Origin: Rhizobium tropici CIAT 899
Lineage (GTDB): Bacteria > Pseudomonadota > Alphaproteobacteria > Rhizobiales > Rhizobiaceae
Direction of reading: 5' to 3'
Assembly (NCBI RefSeq): GCF_000330885.1
Contig: NC_020059.1
Span: 3,257,501-3,321,500, forward strand
Length of the DNA stretch: 64,000 nucleotides
The notes beneath the pieces were generated by a model. The model searched no databases. It saw nothing but the letters and a program-made list of their open reading frames with translations, and had not been told where the DNA came from. Made by a program: the position numbers and the translations under genes. Numbering within the stretch: position 1 is the stretch's first letter; every line of letters starts with the position of its first letter. Below, one piece after another: positions 54,949 through 63,480 of this stretch.

Positions 54949-55614
54949 CTACGGCATGAAGGAAAGCCGGACATCCGGCGTTTTTCCACCGGGATGCTGC
55001 AATCGCGTCGAAAATCCGCGGCTTTCATGCGGCCCGAGGCGATCGACGGGCGTATCCACAATGATGCTCCTGACCAGCTGGCCGCCGGCGAAAAGATCGG
55101 CGCGCACCTGCGGAACCGAAAGCGTTGCTCCGCTGACGTTCTCGATGATGCCGTTCAATCTCAAGACGGGCAGCCCGCTCTCATCCCTTGGCGTCAGCGT
55201 GACATGCGAGAACTGCAGCGGATCGGACGTCGCCTCGGCGGGGGCGTTGGAGAGACCCGAAAAACCGCCCGAAAGACCGAAGATCAAGATTGCGAGGCAA
55301 ATGATCAGCGCGACGAAGCTGCGCCGCGACGCCTGCTGCAAGACCTCCTCGACACCGCGCAAGACGGACAGGATGCGTGAGAAGGTGGTCTTGCGCGTCA
55401 CGGGTTGCGGTTTTGGTCTGGTATGCCCGCCATAGCGCATGTTGACGCCGGAGGCAGTCCGTCCGCGTGCGGCGGAAACGGTCACGAATTCGGCATCGAC
55501 GATATCGGGCTTCGGCATGACGTAATGCATCTGGCCCGACCCCGCTCCTCGTTCGGGCGGAATGAGGTCATAAACCAGCCCCGCCTGCTGTTGACGGTGG
55601 CGAAAAGCGCCCAT
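54949..55614 (-). CDS. Membrane-anchored protein, DUF3426-like
   Basis: A 221-residue protein. A cytoplasmic N-terminal half rich in basic residues (to about 95) is followed by one transmembrane helix (about 100-120, FVALIICLAILIFGLSGGF). The extracytoplasmic C-terminal domain has the pattern LTPRDESGLPVLRLNGIIENVSGATLSVPQVRADLFAGGQLV..., typical of DUF3426-type beta domains. The function is unknown. The start at 55614 has GGGAGG six bases upstream. It is divergent from ftsE across 210 bases. Confidence 0.75.
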   Translation of the reverse strand: MGAFRHRQQQAGLVYDLIPPERGAGSGQMHYVMPKPDIVDAEFVTVSAARGRTASGVNMRYGGHTRPKPQPVTRKTTFSRILSVLRGVEEVLQQASRRSFVALIICLAILIFGLSGGFSGLSNAPAEATSDPLQFSHVTLTPRDESGLPVLRLNGIIENVSGATLSVPQVRADLFAGGQLVRSIIVDTPVDRLGPHESRGFSTRLQHPGGKTPDVRLSFMP

Positions 55615-55824
55615 GATGGCCTCCCGTTGCGGTGATCCACATGGTTTCGACGCCCATTGCCAATCTGGGCATTGAAACGAATCCTGCCCAGTCGTAAATT
55701 TTATTGGTTAATGCTTCGCAAAGATCGCCATGAATAGGGCGCCTTTCCAGAAAAATTTACCGGCTGTTAATGCCATTGGTTAACAAGTCGCCTGATTGAA
55801 CCCTGCAGAAGACTGGACTGCCCG

Positions 55825-56484
55825 TTGATTCATTTTGAGAACGTCGGTTTGCGCTATGGCATGGGTCCGGAAATCCTCCGCGACCTGAGCTTCGACATAC
55901 CGAGGAAATCGTTCCAGTTCCTGACTGGCCCCTCCGGCGCCGGCAAGACGACACTGTTGCGGCTGCTCTTCATGTCGCTGCAGCCGACGCGTGGGCTGAT
56001 CCGCATGTTCGACCGAGAGATCTCCTCGATCCCGCGCAACGAACTGCCGCTGCTTCGCCGCCGCGTCGGCATCGTCTTTCAGGATTTCCGGCTGCTCGAG
56101 CATTTGACGACCTATGAAAACGTTGCGTTGCCGCTCCGCGTGCGCGGCAAGGATGAAAGCTCCTATCGCACCGACGTCCTCGAACTTTTGAAATGGGTAG
56201 GCCTTGGCGAGCGCATCAATGTGCTGCCGCCGGTTCTTTCGGGTGGCGAGAAACAGCGCGCGGCCATCGCACGGGCCCTCATCGACCGCCCGGAAATCCT
56301 GCTTGCCGACGAGCCCACGGGCAATGTGGATCCGCCGATGGCGCGCCGCCTGCTCAATCTCTTTCTCGAGCTTAACCGGCTCGGGACTGCTGTGGTCATT
56401 GCCACGCACGATCTCGCTTTGATGGACCAGATCGAGGCGAGACGCATGATCCTATCGGGGGGGCATCTCGATATCTATGACTGA
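55825..56484 (+). CDS. ftsE: Cell division ATP-binding protein FtsE
   Basis: FtsE is the ATPase of the FtsEX complex that activates septal peptidoglycan hydrolases. The 219-residue ABC protein has Walker A TGPSGAGKTT (about 34-43), the Q-loop, the signature LSGGEKQRAAIARAL and Walker B EILLADEPTGNVD. The start is a TTG at 55825, followed by the conserved IHFENVGLRYG. It overlaps ftsX by eight bases (56477-56484), so the two are co-translated. Confidence 0.94.
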   Translation: MIHFENVGLRYGMGPEILRDLSFDIPRKSFQFLTGPSGAGKTTLLRLLFMSLQPTRGLIRMFDREISSIPRNELPLLRRRVGIVFQDFRLLEHLTTYENVALPLRVRGKDESSYRTDVLELLKWVGLGERINVLPPVLSGGEKQRAAIARALIDRPEILLADEPTGNVDPPMARRLLNLFLELNRLGTAVVIATHDLALMDQIEARRMILSGGHLDIYD

Positions 56485-57520
56485 CCCCCGCCCCCGCAGG
56501 ACAGCCTCGAATGCCGGAGCATCGCAGGCACGGCAAGCGCCCGCGGCACCGGCCGAACGCAAGCGCCCGGAGATGCGCGTTCGCCCGACGGGCCCGATCG
56601 TGCCGTCCTCGAACATTCAGGGCAATGCGCTCATCGTAGTCATTGCCATCATGGCCTTTCTCGCCTGCCTGACGCTCGGTGCGGTCAGCATGGTGCGCTC
56701 GACGGCGGCAAGCTGGGAAAGCCAGATTTCCCGCGAGATCACCATCCAGATCAAGCCGGATGACAATCTCGACATGGAAAAGGCGCTCGCGAGCGCCCGC
56801 GATATCGCATTGAGCTTCGTCGGCACCAAATCGGGCCAGATTGTCGATGAAGCGGCAACCGCGCGCCTCCTCGAACCGTGGCTTGGCGCCGGCCTCGATA
56901 TCAAGGAATTGCCTGTCCCCCGCCTCGTCATCATCACCATCGACGAGACGCATCCACCTGATTTCGAAGCGATGCGCGCATTGCTCAAGGCGCAGATCCC
57001 GCAAGCGACGCTCGACGACCACCGCACCTGGGTCGACCGGCTCGTGTCGATGGCGCACACCACCGTTCTCATCGGCACGGGCGTCCTGCTGCTGGTCTTC
57101 ACCGCCATGGTCCTGACGGTGGTCTTCGCCACGCGCGGCGCATTGTCGGGCAACCGCCATATCGTCGAAGTCCTGCATTTCGTCGGCGCAGAAAGCACCT
57201 TCGTCGCCAACGAATTCCAGAAGCATTTCCTGAAGATCAGCCTCAAAGGCTCGGGAGCCGGCAGCGCCCTTGCCGCGCTTTTCTTCGCGACGGCCGGCCT
57301 GCTGCAAAGCCATACGATCGCCACACCGCAGACCGATCAGGCAACCGCATTGTTCGGGACTTTCTCCGTCGGCGCGCTCGGCTATGTCGGCATTCTCGCC
57401 ACCATGATCATCATCGCGCTGCTGACGACGCTGACGGCACGTTTCACCGTCATGCACACGATCTATGAGATCGATCTGATCCGTTCCGATCCCGGGCGGA
57501 CGGATAGCGTACCGAATTGA
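56477..57520 (+). CDS. ftsX: Cell division protein FtsX
   Basis: FtsX is the membrane partner of FtsE. The 347-residue protein has an Arg/Pro-rich cytoplasmic N-terminus, a first helix (about 50-72), a periplasmic domain that should contact peptidoglycan hydrolase regulators, then three C-terminal helices (about 195-220, 250-275, 290-330). TGVLLLVFTAMVLTVVFATRGALSGNRHIVEVLHFVGAESTFVANEFQKHF is the characteristic FtsX/MacB core. A ydcF-like gene follows after 70 bases. Confidence 0.93.
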   Translation: MTDPRPRRTASNAGASQARQAPAAPAERKRPEMRVRPTGPIVPSSNIQGNALIVVIAIMAFLACLTLGAVSMVRSTAASWESQISREITIQIKPDDNLDMEKALASARDIALSFVGTKSGQIVDEAATARLLEPWLGAGLDIKELPVPRLVIITIDETHPPDFEAMRALLKAQIPQATLDDHRTWVDRLVSMAHTTVLIGTGVLLLVFTAMVLTVVFATRGALSGNRHIVEVLHFVGAESTFVANEFQKHFLKISLKGSGAGSALAALFFATAGLLQSHTIATPQTDQATALFGTFSVGALGYVGILATMIIIALLTTLTARFTVMHTIYEIDLIRSDPGRTDSVPN

Positions 57521-57589
57521 CGCTTCAGCGATGTTTTTTTACTGTTTGCCAGCCCGTTCCTTGCCGCAATTGGCGTATAATAGCGAATC

Positions 57590-58312
57590 ATGAGCATGGA
57601 TCTGACGACTCGCAAGACCGTGAGTTTGCAGTCGCTGCGGACACGCCCCAGCGGCGAAAGACCCGTGCGCCGCAGCCTGTTCCGGCGTCTCCTGCGCTGG
57701 GGCGGCTTCGCCTTCATCTTCCTCGCCGCCATCGTTTTCGGCGGCTTCCTCCATTTTGCCGATTCGATCACTACCTTGAAACCGCCGCTCGAGCCGAAGG
57801 CCGATGCCATCGTCGTGCTGACGGGCGGCTATCAGCGGATCGATCAGGCGGTGGAGCTGCTACGGAGCGGCGCCGGAAACCGCCTGCTGATCTCGGGCGC
57901 ACATCCGACCACCACGCCAACGCAGATTCGCAAATTGACGCAGAGTTCTGCCAGCCTGTTCAGCTGCTGTGTCGACATCGGCTACGACGCGCTCGATACG
58001 ATCGGCAATGCCCGCGAAGCAGCAAAGTGGATTCACGCCAGAGGCTACAAGAGCGTTCTCGTCGTCACGAACAACTACCATATGCCCCGCAGCCTCGCCG
58101 AACTGAAATATGTCGACCCCTCGACCGATTTCATTCCCTATCCGGTCGTCAACTCCGATCTGAAGACCAAGAACTGGTTCACGGACCCGAATGCGCTCCG
58201 GACGATGATCTCCGAATATGCGAAGGTCCTCCTCGCCGGTGCCCGCAACCTGACCGGCCTCGGCCGGCCGGTAGGCCTGCGCTCGCGGCAGCCGGCTCAA
58301 GACGACGACTGA
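57590..58312 (+). CDS. YdcF family protein (DUF218)
   Basis: A 240-residue protein with one N-terminal transmembrane helix (about 37-58) and a DUF218 domain outside the inner membrane: ADAIVVLTGGYQRIDQAVELLRSG, LLISGAHPTT, ALDTIGNAREAAKWIHARGYKSVLVVTNNYHMPRS. The Gly/Asp/Asn positions resemble SanA/ElyC-like envelope proteins implicated in peptidoglycan and lipid-carrier maintenance. The gene follows ftsX on the same strand and precedes a plsC-like gene. Confidence 0.9.
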   Translation: MSMDLTTRKTVSLQSLRTRPSGERPVRRSLFRRLLRWGGFAFIFLAAIVFGGFLHFADSITTLKPPLEPKADAIVVLTGGYQRIDQAVELLRSGAGNRLLISGAHPTTTPTQIRKLTQSSASLFSCCVDIGYDALDTIGNAREAAKWIHARGYKSVLVVTNNYHMPRSLAELKYVDPSTDFIPYPVVNSDLKTKNWFTDPNALRTMISEYAKVLLAGARNLTGLGRPVGLRSRQPAQDDD

Positions 58313-58453
58313 GGCTCGCAGCAAAGGCCAATCTCGGAGAGGCAACGCACCTGAAGGCGCGAAACCACGCAAAGACCGACTTTTTATTGACGCTGTAATC
58401 GTGTAGGCAAACCTCCGGATGCCGGCGCAAGCCGGTGCATTGGAAAAGCCTCG

Positions 58454-59257
58454 ATGATTATCTTGCGTTCGATCCTGTTCAACACGGCCTTTTATGCCAA
58501 TCTGATCATTCGCATGATCGTGTTGACGCCGATTTACTTCCTCATGCCGCGCAAGGCGGCCTACGCGATCCCGAAGGCATGGGCGAAATCCAGCACCTGG
58601 CTGATGGAGAAGATCGTCGGCACCACCTTCGAGATCGAGGGTCTTGAAAATCTCCCCAAGGGCAGCTTCATCTTTGCGCCAAAGCACCAATCCTTCTGGG
58701 ATACATTCGCGCTGCTGCCCTATCTCGACGATCCGGTCTATATCCTGAAGCGCGAGCTTTTGTGGATCCCGCTGTTCGGCTGGTATGCGAAGAAGCAGCG
58801 CATGATCCCGGTGGATCGCAGCGCCCGCGGCAAGGTGATGTTCGACGTTCTGAAGCGCACGCGCGAAGAGCTCGCCACCGGCCGACAGCTCATCATCTAT
58901 CCCGAGGGTACGCGCCGCCCGCCGGGCGCCGAGCCAGTCTATAAGTACGGCATTGCCCGCATGTATCGCGATCTTGGAATTCCCGTGGTCTCGGTCGCCA
59001 TGCATCCCGGCCTTTTCTGGCCGCGCCGCACCTTCCGCAAATATCCCGGCCATATCAAGGTGCGCATCCTGCCGCCGATCGAGCCCGGCATGGATCCCGA
59101 TGCCTTTTTCGCGCGCCTGATCGAGGAAACGGAAAGAGCGAGCGACGAGCTGCTGGTCGAGACGGTCGCCAACAATCCGCATCTGCCGCTTCCTCCGACC
59201 GCAGTCCAGCGCCTGGCCGAAATCGGCAAGACAAAGCCGGTCACCGCCGCAGTCTGA
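58454..59257 (+). CDS. 1-acyl-sn-glycerol-3-phosphate acyltransferase (PlsC-like)
   Basis: A 267-residue membrane-associated acyltransferase that forms phosphatidic acid from lysophosphatidic acid. It has motif I KHQSFWDTF (HxxxxD, about 75-81), the G-protein-like YPEGTRRPPG (motif III, about 148) and the N-terminal hydrophobic helices. The PlsC family also includes lipid modifiers, so the exact acceptor is inferred. It lies behind the ydcF-like gene in the ftsEX cluster. Confidence 0.9.
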   Translation: MIILRSILFNTAFYANLIIRMIVLTPIYFLMPRKAAYAIPKAWAKSSTWLMEKIVGTTFEIEGLENLPKGSFIFAPKHQSFWDTFALLPYLDDPVYILKRELLWIPLFGWYAKKQRMIPVDRSARGKVMFDVLKRTREELATGRQLIIYPEGTRRPPGAEPVYKYGIARMYRDLGIPVVSVAMHPGLFWPRRTFRKYPGHIKVRILPPIEPGMDPDAFFARLIEETERASDELLVETVANNPHLPLPPTAVQRLAEIGKTKPVTAAV

Positions 59258-59284
59258 GCGAGCTCTTGATTCTATGCGATAGGT

Positions 59285-59818
59285 TCAGGATGCCTTTCGC
59301 ATCCGCTCCACCTCGCCGGCGACCTGCTCCAGCCAGTGATCGCGAATGCCCATGTCCCGCAGATGCGTCAGCGTATTGAAGACATAGGCATCGTTCGGGC
59401 CGGAGCGGCCGATGGCAGCTTCCACCACATGCGCCGCCTCGACGGCATCCAGCGAGCCGGCATATTGCCTATGGTTGCGATCGACGACATAGACGACGGC
59501 GGTCACGCGCCGCCCGTCGGCGAGCCGGATCGGCAGCGTCTTTTCCAGATAGACGTTGGTGACGAGCTCGCGTTCGCGCAGATAGGTCAGCACCTCATCC
59601 CAATCGGAGGCGGGAACCCGGAAGGCCATGCCGCGGCAGGAACCGCCGCGATCGAGGCCGAGTACCAGGCCAGGGTTTTCTTCCGTGCCGCGATGGACCC
59701 AGGAACGGACGCAGAGCGAGCGGCGATAACCGAAAATAAGGGCCTCGGCCCGCTCGTCATAATCAAAGCCCGGGTTCCACATGAGGGATCCGTAGCCAAA
59801 CACCCAAAATTCGTCCAT
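59285..59818 (-). CDS. Gamma-glutamylcyclotransferase, ChaC-like
   Basis: A 177-residue protein of the ChaC/GGCT family, which cleaves glutathione-type gamma-glutamyl peptides to 5-oxoproline. The substrate loop WVFGYGSLMWNPGF is at the very start; LTYLRERELVTNVYLE carries the catalytic Glu. FNTLTHLRDMGIRD closes the fold. Start 59818 places MDEFWVFGYGSL at the N-terminus; upstream ATGs at 59857 and 59881 are less likely. It is divergent from the DUF2125 gene. Confidence 0.9.
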   Translation of the reverse strand: MDEFWVFGYGSLMWNPGFDYDERAEALIFGYRRSLCVRSWVHRGTEENPGLVLGLDRGGSCRGMAFRVPASDWDEVLTYLRERELVTNVYLEKTLPIRLADGRRVTAVVYVVDRNHRQYAGSLDAVEAAHVVEAAIGRSGPNDAYVFNTLTHLRDMGIRDHWLEQVAGEVERMRKAS

Positions 59819-59868
59819 ATCCAACGCCAAATCACTGTGAAGCTTCAGTCCAACCATTGGAGAACAAC

Positions 59869-60882
59869 ATGGCAGCGTCAAGCCAGAGCGTAACGACCGG
59901 TCGAGGCAGGCGTCTGTGGCTCATCCTTCTGGGGCTGGTCGTGGTCCTGGGCGGTCTTTACACCGGCGGATGGTACTATGCGACTGGTTTCGTCAGGGCC
60001 AACATCCTGAAGGCGCTCGGCCAGCAGAACAGCGCCGGCGTTGCCGGCAAATGCGAGAACATGGCCTTCAACGGCTTCCCCTTCTCCATCGGGCTGACCT
60101 GCGACACGGTGGCGATCGACAACCAGACGCGGGGCGTCTCCACCAGTTTCGACAGGCTCAGCGCCTCCGCACCGGTCTTCCAGCCCAACCATGTGAGCTG
60201 GAGCCTGAAATCTCCTGCCGCGTTGCGGACGACGGAGGGCCTGGCCGTATCGGCAGAATGGGCCGACCTGCAATCGAATCTCGTCGCCAAGGGCCGCGGC
60301 GTGGCGCAGACCCAGACCGTCATCAATGGGCTGAAGGCGGGCATCGTCTCCTCCGTCACCGGCCAGAGCGTCAATGTCACAGCCGCCCACACGGAGATGC
60401 ATGCCAGCCAGAACGGCAGCGATCTGGATTTCGCGATCGGCGTCGAAAATGCCAATGCCGTGATCAAGGATTTCCCGCAGACCCTGCCGACCGCATCGAC
60501 CAGCGCCAATATGACGCTGTCAGGCAAGGCCGGCCTGCTTGACGGCAGCGACCGCGAGGGGCTTCGCGGCTCGGCGGGCGTACTGCATCAGGCCGTCATC
60601 GATATCGGCGACGGCCGCATCATGACGCTTTCCGGGCCCTTCAATTTCGACGATGAAGGCTTCCTGTCCGGCCAGTTCAAGCTGGAGATCAATCAGATCG
60701 GCCCCTGGGGCGATAGCCTGACGGCGACGCTTCCCGCCGCCAAGAACATCATCAAAACGGCCACGAAGATGCTGAAGGCGCTTGCCAATGGCGGCGATAA
60801 GGTTTCCGTCGATCTGACGGCCGATCGCGGCCGCCTCTCGCTCAGCGGCTTCATCCCGCTCGGCAAGATCCCGCCGATCTGA
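59869..60882 (+). CDS. DUF2125 domain-containing protein
   Basis: A 337-residue protein of the alphaproteobacterial DUF2125 family, function unknown. One signal anchor (about 17-37, LWLILLGLVVVLGGLYTGGWYYA) is followed by a long extracytoplasmic beta-rich domain. KCENMAFNGFPFSIGLTCDTVAIDN is a family hallmark with a Cys pair that may form a disulfide. ATG 59869 has GGAGAA upstream; a start four codons earlier is unlikely. It converges with the GNAT gene, four bases apart. Confidence 0.88.
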   Translation: MAASSQSVTTGRGRRLWLILLGLVVVLGGLYTGGWYYATGFVRANILKALGQQNSAGVAGKCENMAFNGFPFSIGLTCDTVAIDNQTRGVSTSFDRLSASAPVFQPNHVSWSLKSPAALRTTEGLAVSAEWADLQSNLVAKGRGVAQTQTVINGLKAGIVSSVTGQSVNVTAAHTEMHASQNGSDLDFAIGVENANAVIKDFPQTLPTASTSANMTLSGKAGLLDGSDREGLRGSAGVLHQAVIDIGDGRIMTLSGPFNFDDEGFLSGQFKLEINQIGPWGDSLTATLPAAKNIIKTATKMLKALANGGDKVSVDLTADRGRLSLSGFIPLGKIPPI

Positions 60883-60886
60883 GAGT

Positions 60887-61315
60887 CTATCCTTTGCGGA
60901 TCCCGGAGATATTCTTCACAAAGAATATCTCCGGGCTCGGCTGGACGATGCGGAGGTCTATGCTACCGGCCGCCTTGAAGCCGTTGCGGCGATGCCACGC
61001 CTGCGGCTCAGCTTCCGCCCATTCGCTCGATGTCATCAGATGCCCGACACCCTCTTCGATCATGGCGCGTTCCCACGCATGGAACAGGGCTGTTCCAACA
61101 CCCTCGCGTCGGTATGATGGCAGTACGCGGATCATGTCCATATAGGGGATTTTGCCCCAGAAGCGGCTGAAGCGCAGGAAGCCGACAAGCTCGCCATTCT
61201 GCTCGGCGACAAAATATTCGCCCAACTCAATGCAACGCTTGATCCAGTCGTCACGGACGTCATCGTGCGCAGTGAGCCGAGGCAAATCTTCAGAGCATCC
61301 GCGTCTGACGATCAT
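60887..61315 (-). CDS. GNAT family N-acetyltransferase
   Basis: A 142-residue single-domain GNAT. The acetyl-CoA loop is in RVLPSYRREGVGTALFHAWE (about 63-82), with AWHRRNGFKAAG as motif B. The substrate is unknown. The last 30 codons contain a perfect 15-bp inverted repeat (60902-60935) encoding PEIFFVKNISG. The stop lies four bases from the convergent DUF2125 stop. Confidence 0.86.
   Translation of the reverse strand: MIVRRGCSEDLPRLTAHDDVRDDWIKRCIELGEYFVAEQNGELVGFLRFSRFWGKIPYMDMIRVLPSYRREGVGTALFHAWERAMIEEGVGHLMTSSEWAEAEPQAWHRRNGFKAAGSIDLRIVQPSPEIFFVKNISGIRKG
60902..60935. terminator. Perfect 15-bp hairpin inside the GNAT 3' end
   Basis: Arms CCCGGAGATATTCTT (60902-60916) and AAGAATATCTCCGGG (60921-60935) are perfect with a 4-nt loop. 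It is past the DUF2125 stop on the plus strand and inside the end of the GNAT gene on the minus strand. No T-run follows, so a terminator for DUF2125 or an RNA-stabilising structure are both possible. Confidence 0.55.
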
Positions 61316-61342
61316 GACCGGCCTTCCGTGGGATAAGAACGC

Positions 61343-62272
61343 CTATTCCTTCACATCCAGCGCATGACGGCCGAAGTCAGGCACGTCGACATCCTGGCCG
61401 GCTTCGACGATCGAGCGGCGGATGGCGCGGGTGCGGGTAAACAGTTCGAAGATCTTGTCGCCGTCACCCCAGCGAATAGCGCGCTGCAGCGATGCCAGGT
61501 CCTCGGAAAAGCGCGACAGCATCTCCAGGATAGCATCGCGATTGTGCAGGCAGACATCGCGCCACATGGTCGGATCGGATGCGGCAAGGCGGGTGAAGTC
61601 ACGGAAACCGGATGCCGAATATTTGATGACTTCCGATTCGGTCACCGTCTCCAGATCATCAGCGGTCCCGACGATGTTGTAGGCGATGAGATGCGGCAGA
61701 TGCGAGACGATCGCCAGCACCTTGTCGTGATGCTCAGGGTCCATCTCGTCGACACGGGAGCCCAGAGTTTCCCAGAAGGTGCGAAGCGTCTTGATCGCGA
61801 CCTCGTCGGTGCCCGGAACGGGCGTGAAGATGCACCAGCGTCCCTTGAACAGCCCCGGGAAACCTGCATCCGGACCGGATTTCTCCGTGCCTGCCAGCGG
61901 ATGGCCTGGAATGAAATGCACGTTGGACGGCATGTGCGGCTGCATCTGCGCGATGACCGATGCCTTGGTCGAGCCGACATCGGTGACGATGGCGCCCGGC
62001 TTCAGATGCGCGGCGATTTCCTTGGCGACACTCGCCGAAGCGCCGACCGGCACGGAAACGATGACGAGATCGGCGTCTTTCACGGCTTCGGCTGAGGACG
62101 GCGTATAGCGGTCGCCCAACTTCAGCTCTTCGGCACGCTTCAGCGTCTCGGCGCTGCGTGTCGAGATCACCACTTCCTTTGCGATACCGAGGCGCTTGAT
62201 GTCATGGGCGATGGAAGAGCCGATCAGGCCGATGCCGATAAGGGCGATGCGGTCGAACTGGATGTTGCTCAT
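61343..62272 (-). CDS. tyrC: Prephenate/arogenate dehydrogenase family protein
   Basis: A 309-residue NAD(P)-dependent dehydrogenase that turns prephenate or arogenate into the tyrosine precursor. It has the Rossmann loop [19 protein letters not shown] (about 9-27), [11 protein letters not shown], the catalytic His in [16 protein letters not shown] and [13 protein letters not shown]. The substrate preference cannot be told from sequence alone. It overlaps hisC by four bases (ATGA), the common hisC-tyrC arrangement in alphaproteobacteria. Confidence 0.94.
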   Translation of the reverse strand: MSNIQFDRIALIGIGLIGSSIAHDIKRLGIAKEVVISTRSAETLKRAEELKLGDRYTPSSAEAVKDADLVIVSVPVGASASVAKEIAAHLKPGAIVTDVGSTKASVIAQMQPHMPSNVHFIPGHPLAGTEKSGPDAGFPGLFKGRWCIFTPVPGTDEVAIKTLRTFWETLGSRVDEMDPEHHDKVLAIVSHLPHLIAYNIVGTADDLETVTESEVIKYSASGFRDFTRLAASDPTMWRDVCLHNRDAILEMLSRFSEDLASLQRAIRWGDGDKIFELFTRTRAIRRSIVEAGQDVDVPDFGRHALDVKE

Positions 62273-63378
62273 GCCTTGCGTCCCATAAATTCGGCCAGAG
62301 CGTCGATGACGCCGAGATTGGCCTCTTCGGTGCCGATGCTCAAGCGCAGCGAATTCGGGAAGCCGTAGGCCCGCACAGCGCGCAGGATATAGCCGCGGCT
62401 CGTCAGGAAATCATCGGCCTCCACGGCGCGCTTGCCGTCGCTGTCAGGGAAGTGGAACAGGACGAAATTCGCAACCGACGGCGTCACCTTGAGGCCGAGA
62501 GCCTCGAGCGCAGCCGTCATCTTCTCGATCCAGAGCGTGTTATGCGCGACCGCCTTTTCCGTGAAAGCCTGATCGCGAATGGCAGCGGCTCCGGCAGCAA
62601 TGGCCGCGCTGTTCAAATTGAACGGAGCGCGCACGCGGTTGATCGCATCGACGATATCGACCGGGGCATACATCCAGCCGATACGAAGGGCTGCCAGGCC
62701 GTAAACCTTGGAGAAGGTACGCGTCATGACGACATTCTGGTTTGCGGAAACGAGCTCAAGGCCAGCCTCGTAGTCGTTGCGGCGTACATATTCGGCATAG
62801 GCCGCGTCGAGGATGAGGATGACGTGCTTGGGCAGGCTTGCCTGCAGGCGGCGGATCTCGCTGACCGGCACGTAGGTACCTGTCGGATTGCCCGGATTGG
62901 CAATGAAGACCATTTTGGTCTTCTCCGTGACCGCCGCGAGGATCGCGTCGACATCGACGGTGCAATCCTTTTCCTTGACGGTGACCGGCGTCGCGCCGGC
63001 GGCCATGATCTGGATCTTGTAGACCAGGAAGCCGTGCTCGGTGATGATGCCTTCGTCACCGGTGCCGAGATAGGTGTGGCAGAGCAGGCCAAGCAGCTCG
63101 TCCGAGCCGGCGCCGCAGAGGATATTGGCCACATTCAGCCCATGCACATCGGCGATCGCCTGGCGCAATTCCTTGGCCTGTCCGTCCGGATAGCGCTCGA
63201 GATTGCCGGCAGCACCGCGGAAGGCTTCGATGGCCTTGGGGCTGGCGCCAAGCGGCGTCTCGTTGGAGGAGAGCTTGAACACGCGCGCAACGCCCGGCGC
63301 ATGCTCCTTGCCCGGCACATAGGCAGCGATATCGAGAATGCCGGGACGCGGGACGGGCTTGCTCATTTCCATGCTCAT
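62269..63378 (-). CDS. hisC: Histidinol-phosphate aminotransferase
   Basis: HisC transfers the amino group from glutamate to imidazole-acetol phosphate in histidine synthesis; related enzymes also transaminate aromatic precursors. The 369-residue type I PLP enzyme has the PLP-lysine in [18 protein letters not shown] (about 222-239), [13 protein letters not shown] with the Asn, and the C-terminal Arg in [16 protein letters not shown] 63378 has AAGG upstream. It is co-translated with tyrC, so Tyr synthesis and aromatic transamination may be linked. Confidence 0.94.
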   Translation of the reverse strand: MSMEMSKPVPRPGILDIAAYVPGKEHAPGVARVFKLSSNETPLGASPKAIEAFRGAAGNLERYPDGQAKELRQAIADVHGLNVANILCGAGSDELLGLLCHTYLGTGDEGIITEHGFLVYKIQIMAAGATPVTVKEKDCTVDVDAILAAVTEKTKMVFIANPGNPTGTYVPVSEIRRLQASLPKHVILILDAAYAEYVRRNDYEAGLELVSANQNVVMTRTFSKVYGLAALRIGWMYAPVDIVDAINRVRAPFNLNSAAIAAGAAAIRDQAFTEKAVAHNTLWIEKMTAALEALGLKVTPSVANFVLFHFPDSDGKRAVEADDFLTSRGYILRAVRAYGFPNSLRLSIGTEEANLGVIDALAEFMGRKA

Positions 63379-63480
63379 GGGATCGACCTTGGGAAAGACC
63401 GGAAAATTCCGGTTTATGACACCCCGTCGCATTAAAGCGGATTGATAAATTTGTCGAGTGTCGGCGCTACGGCGAAAGCG

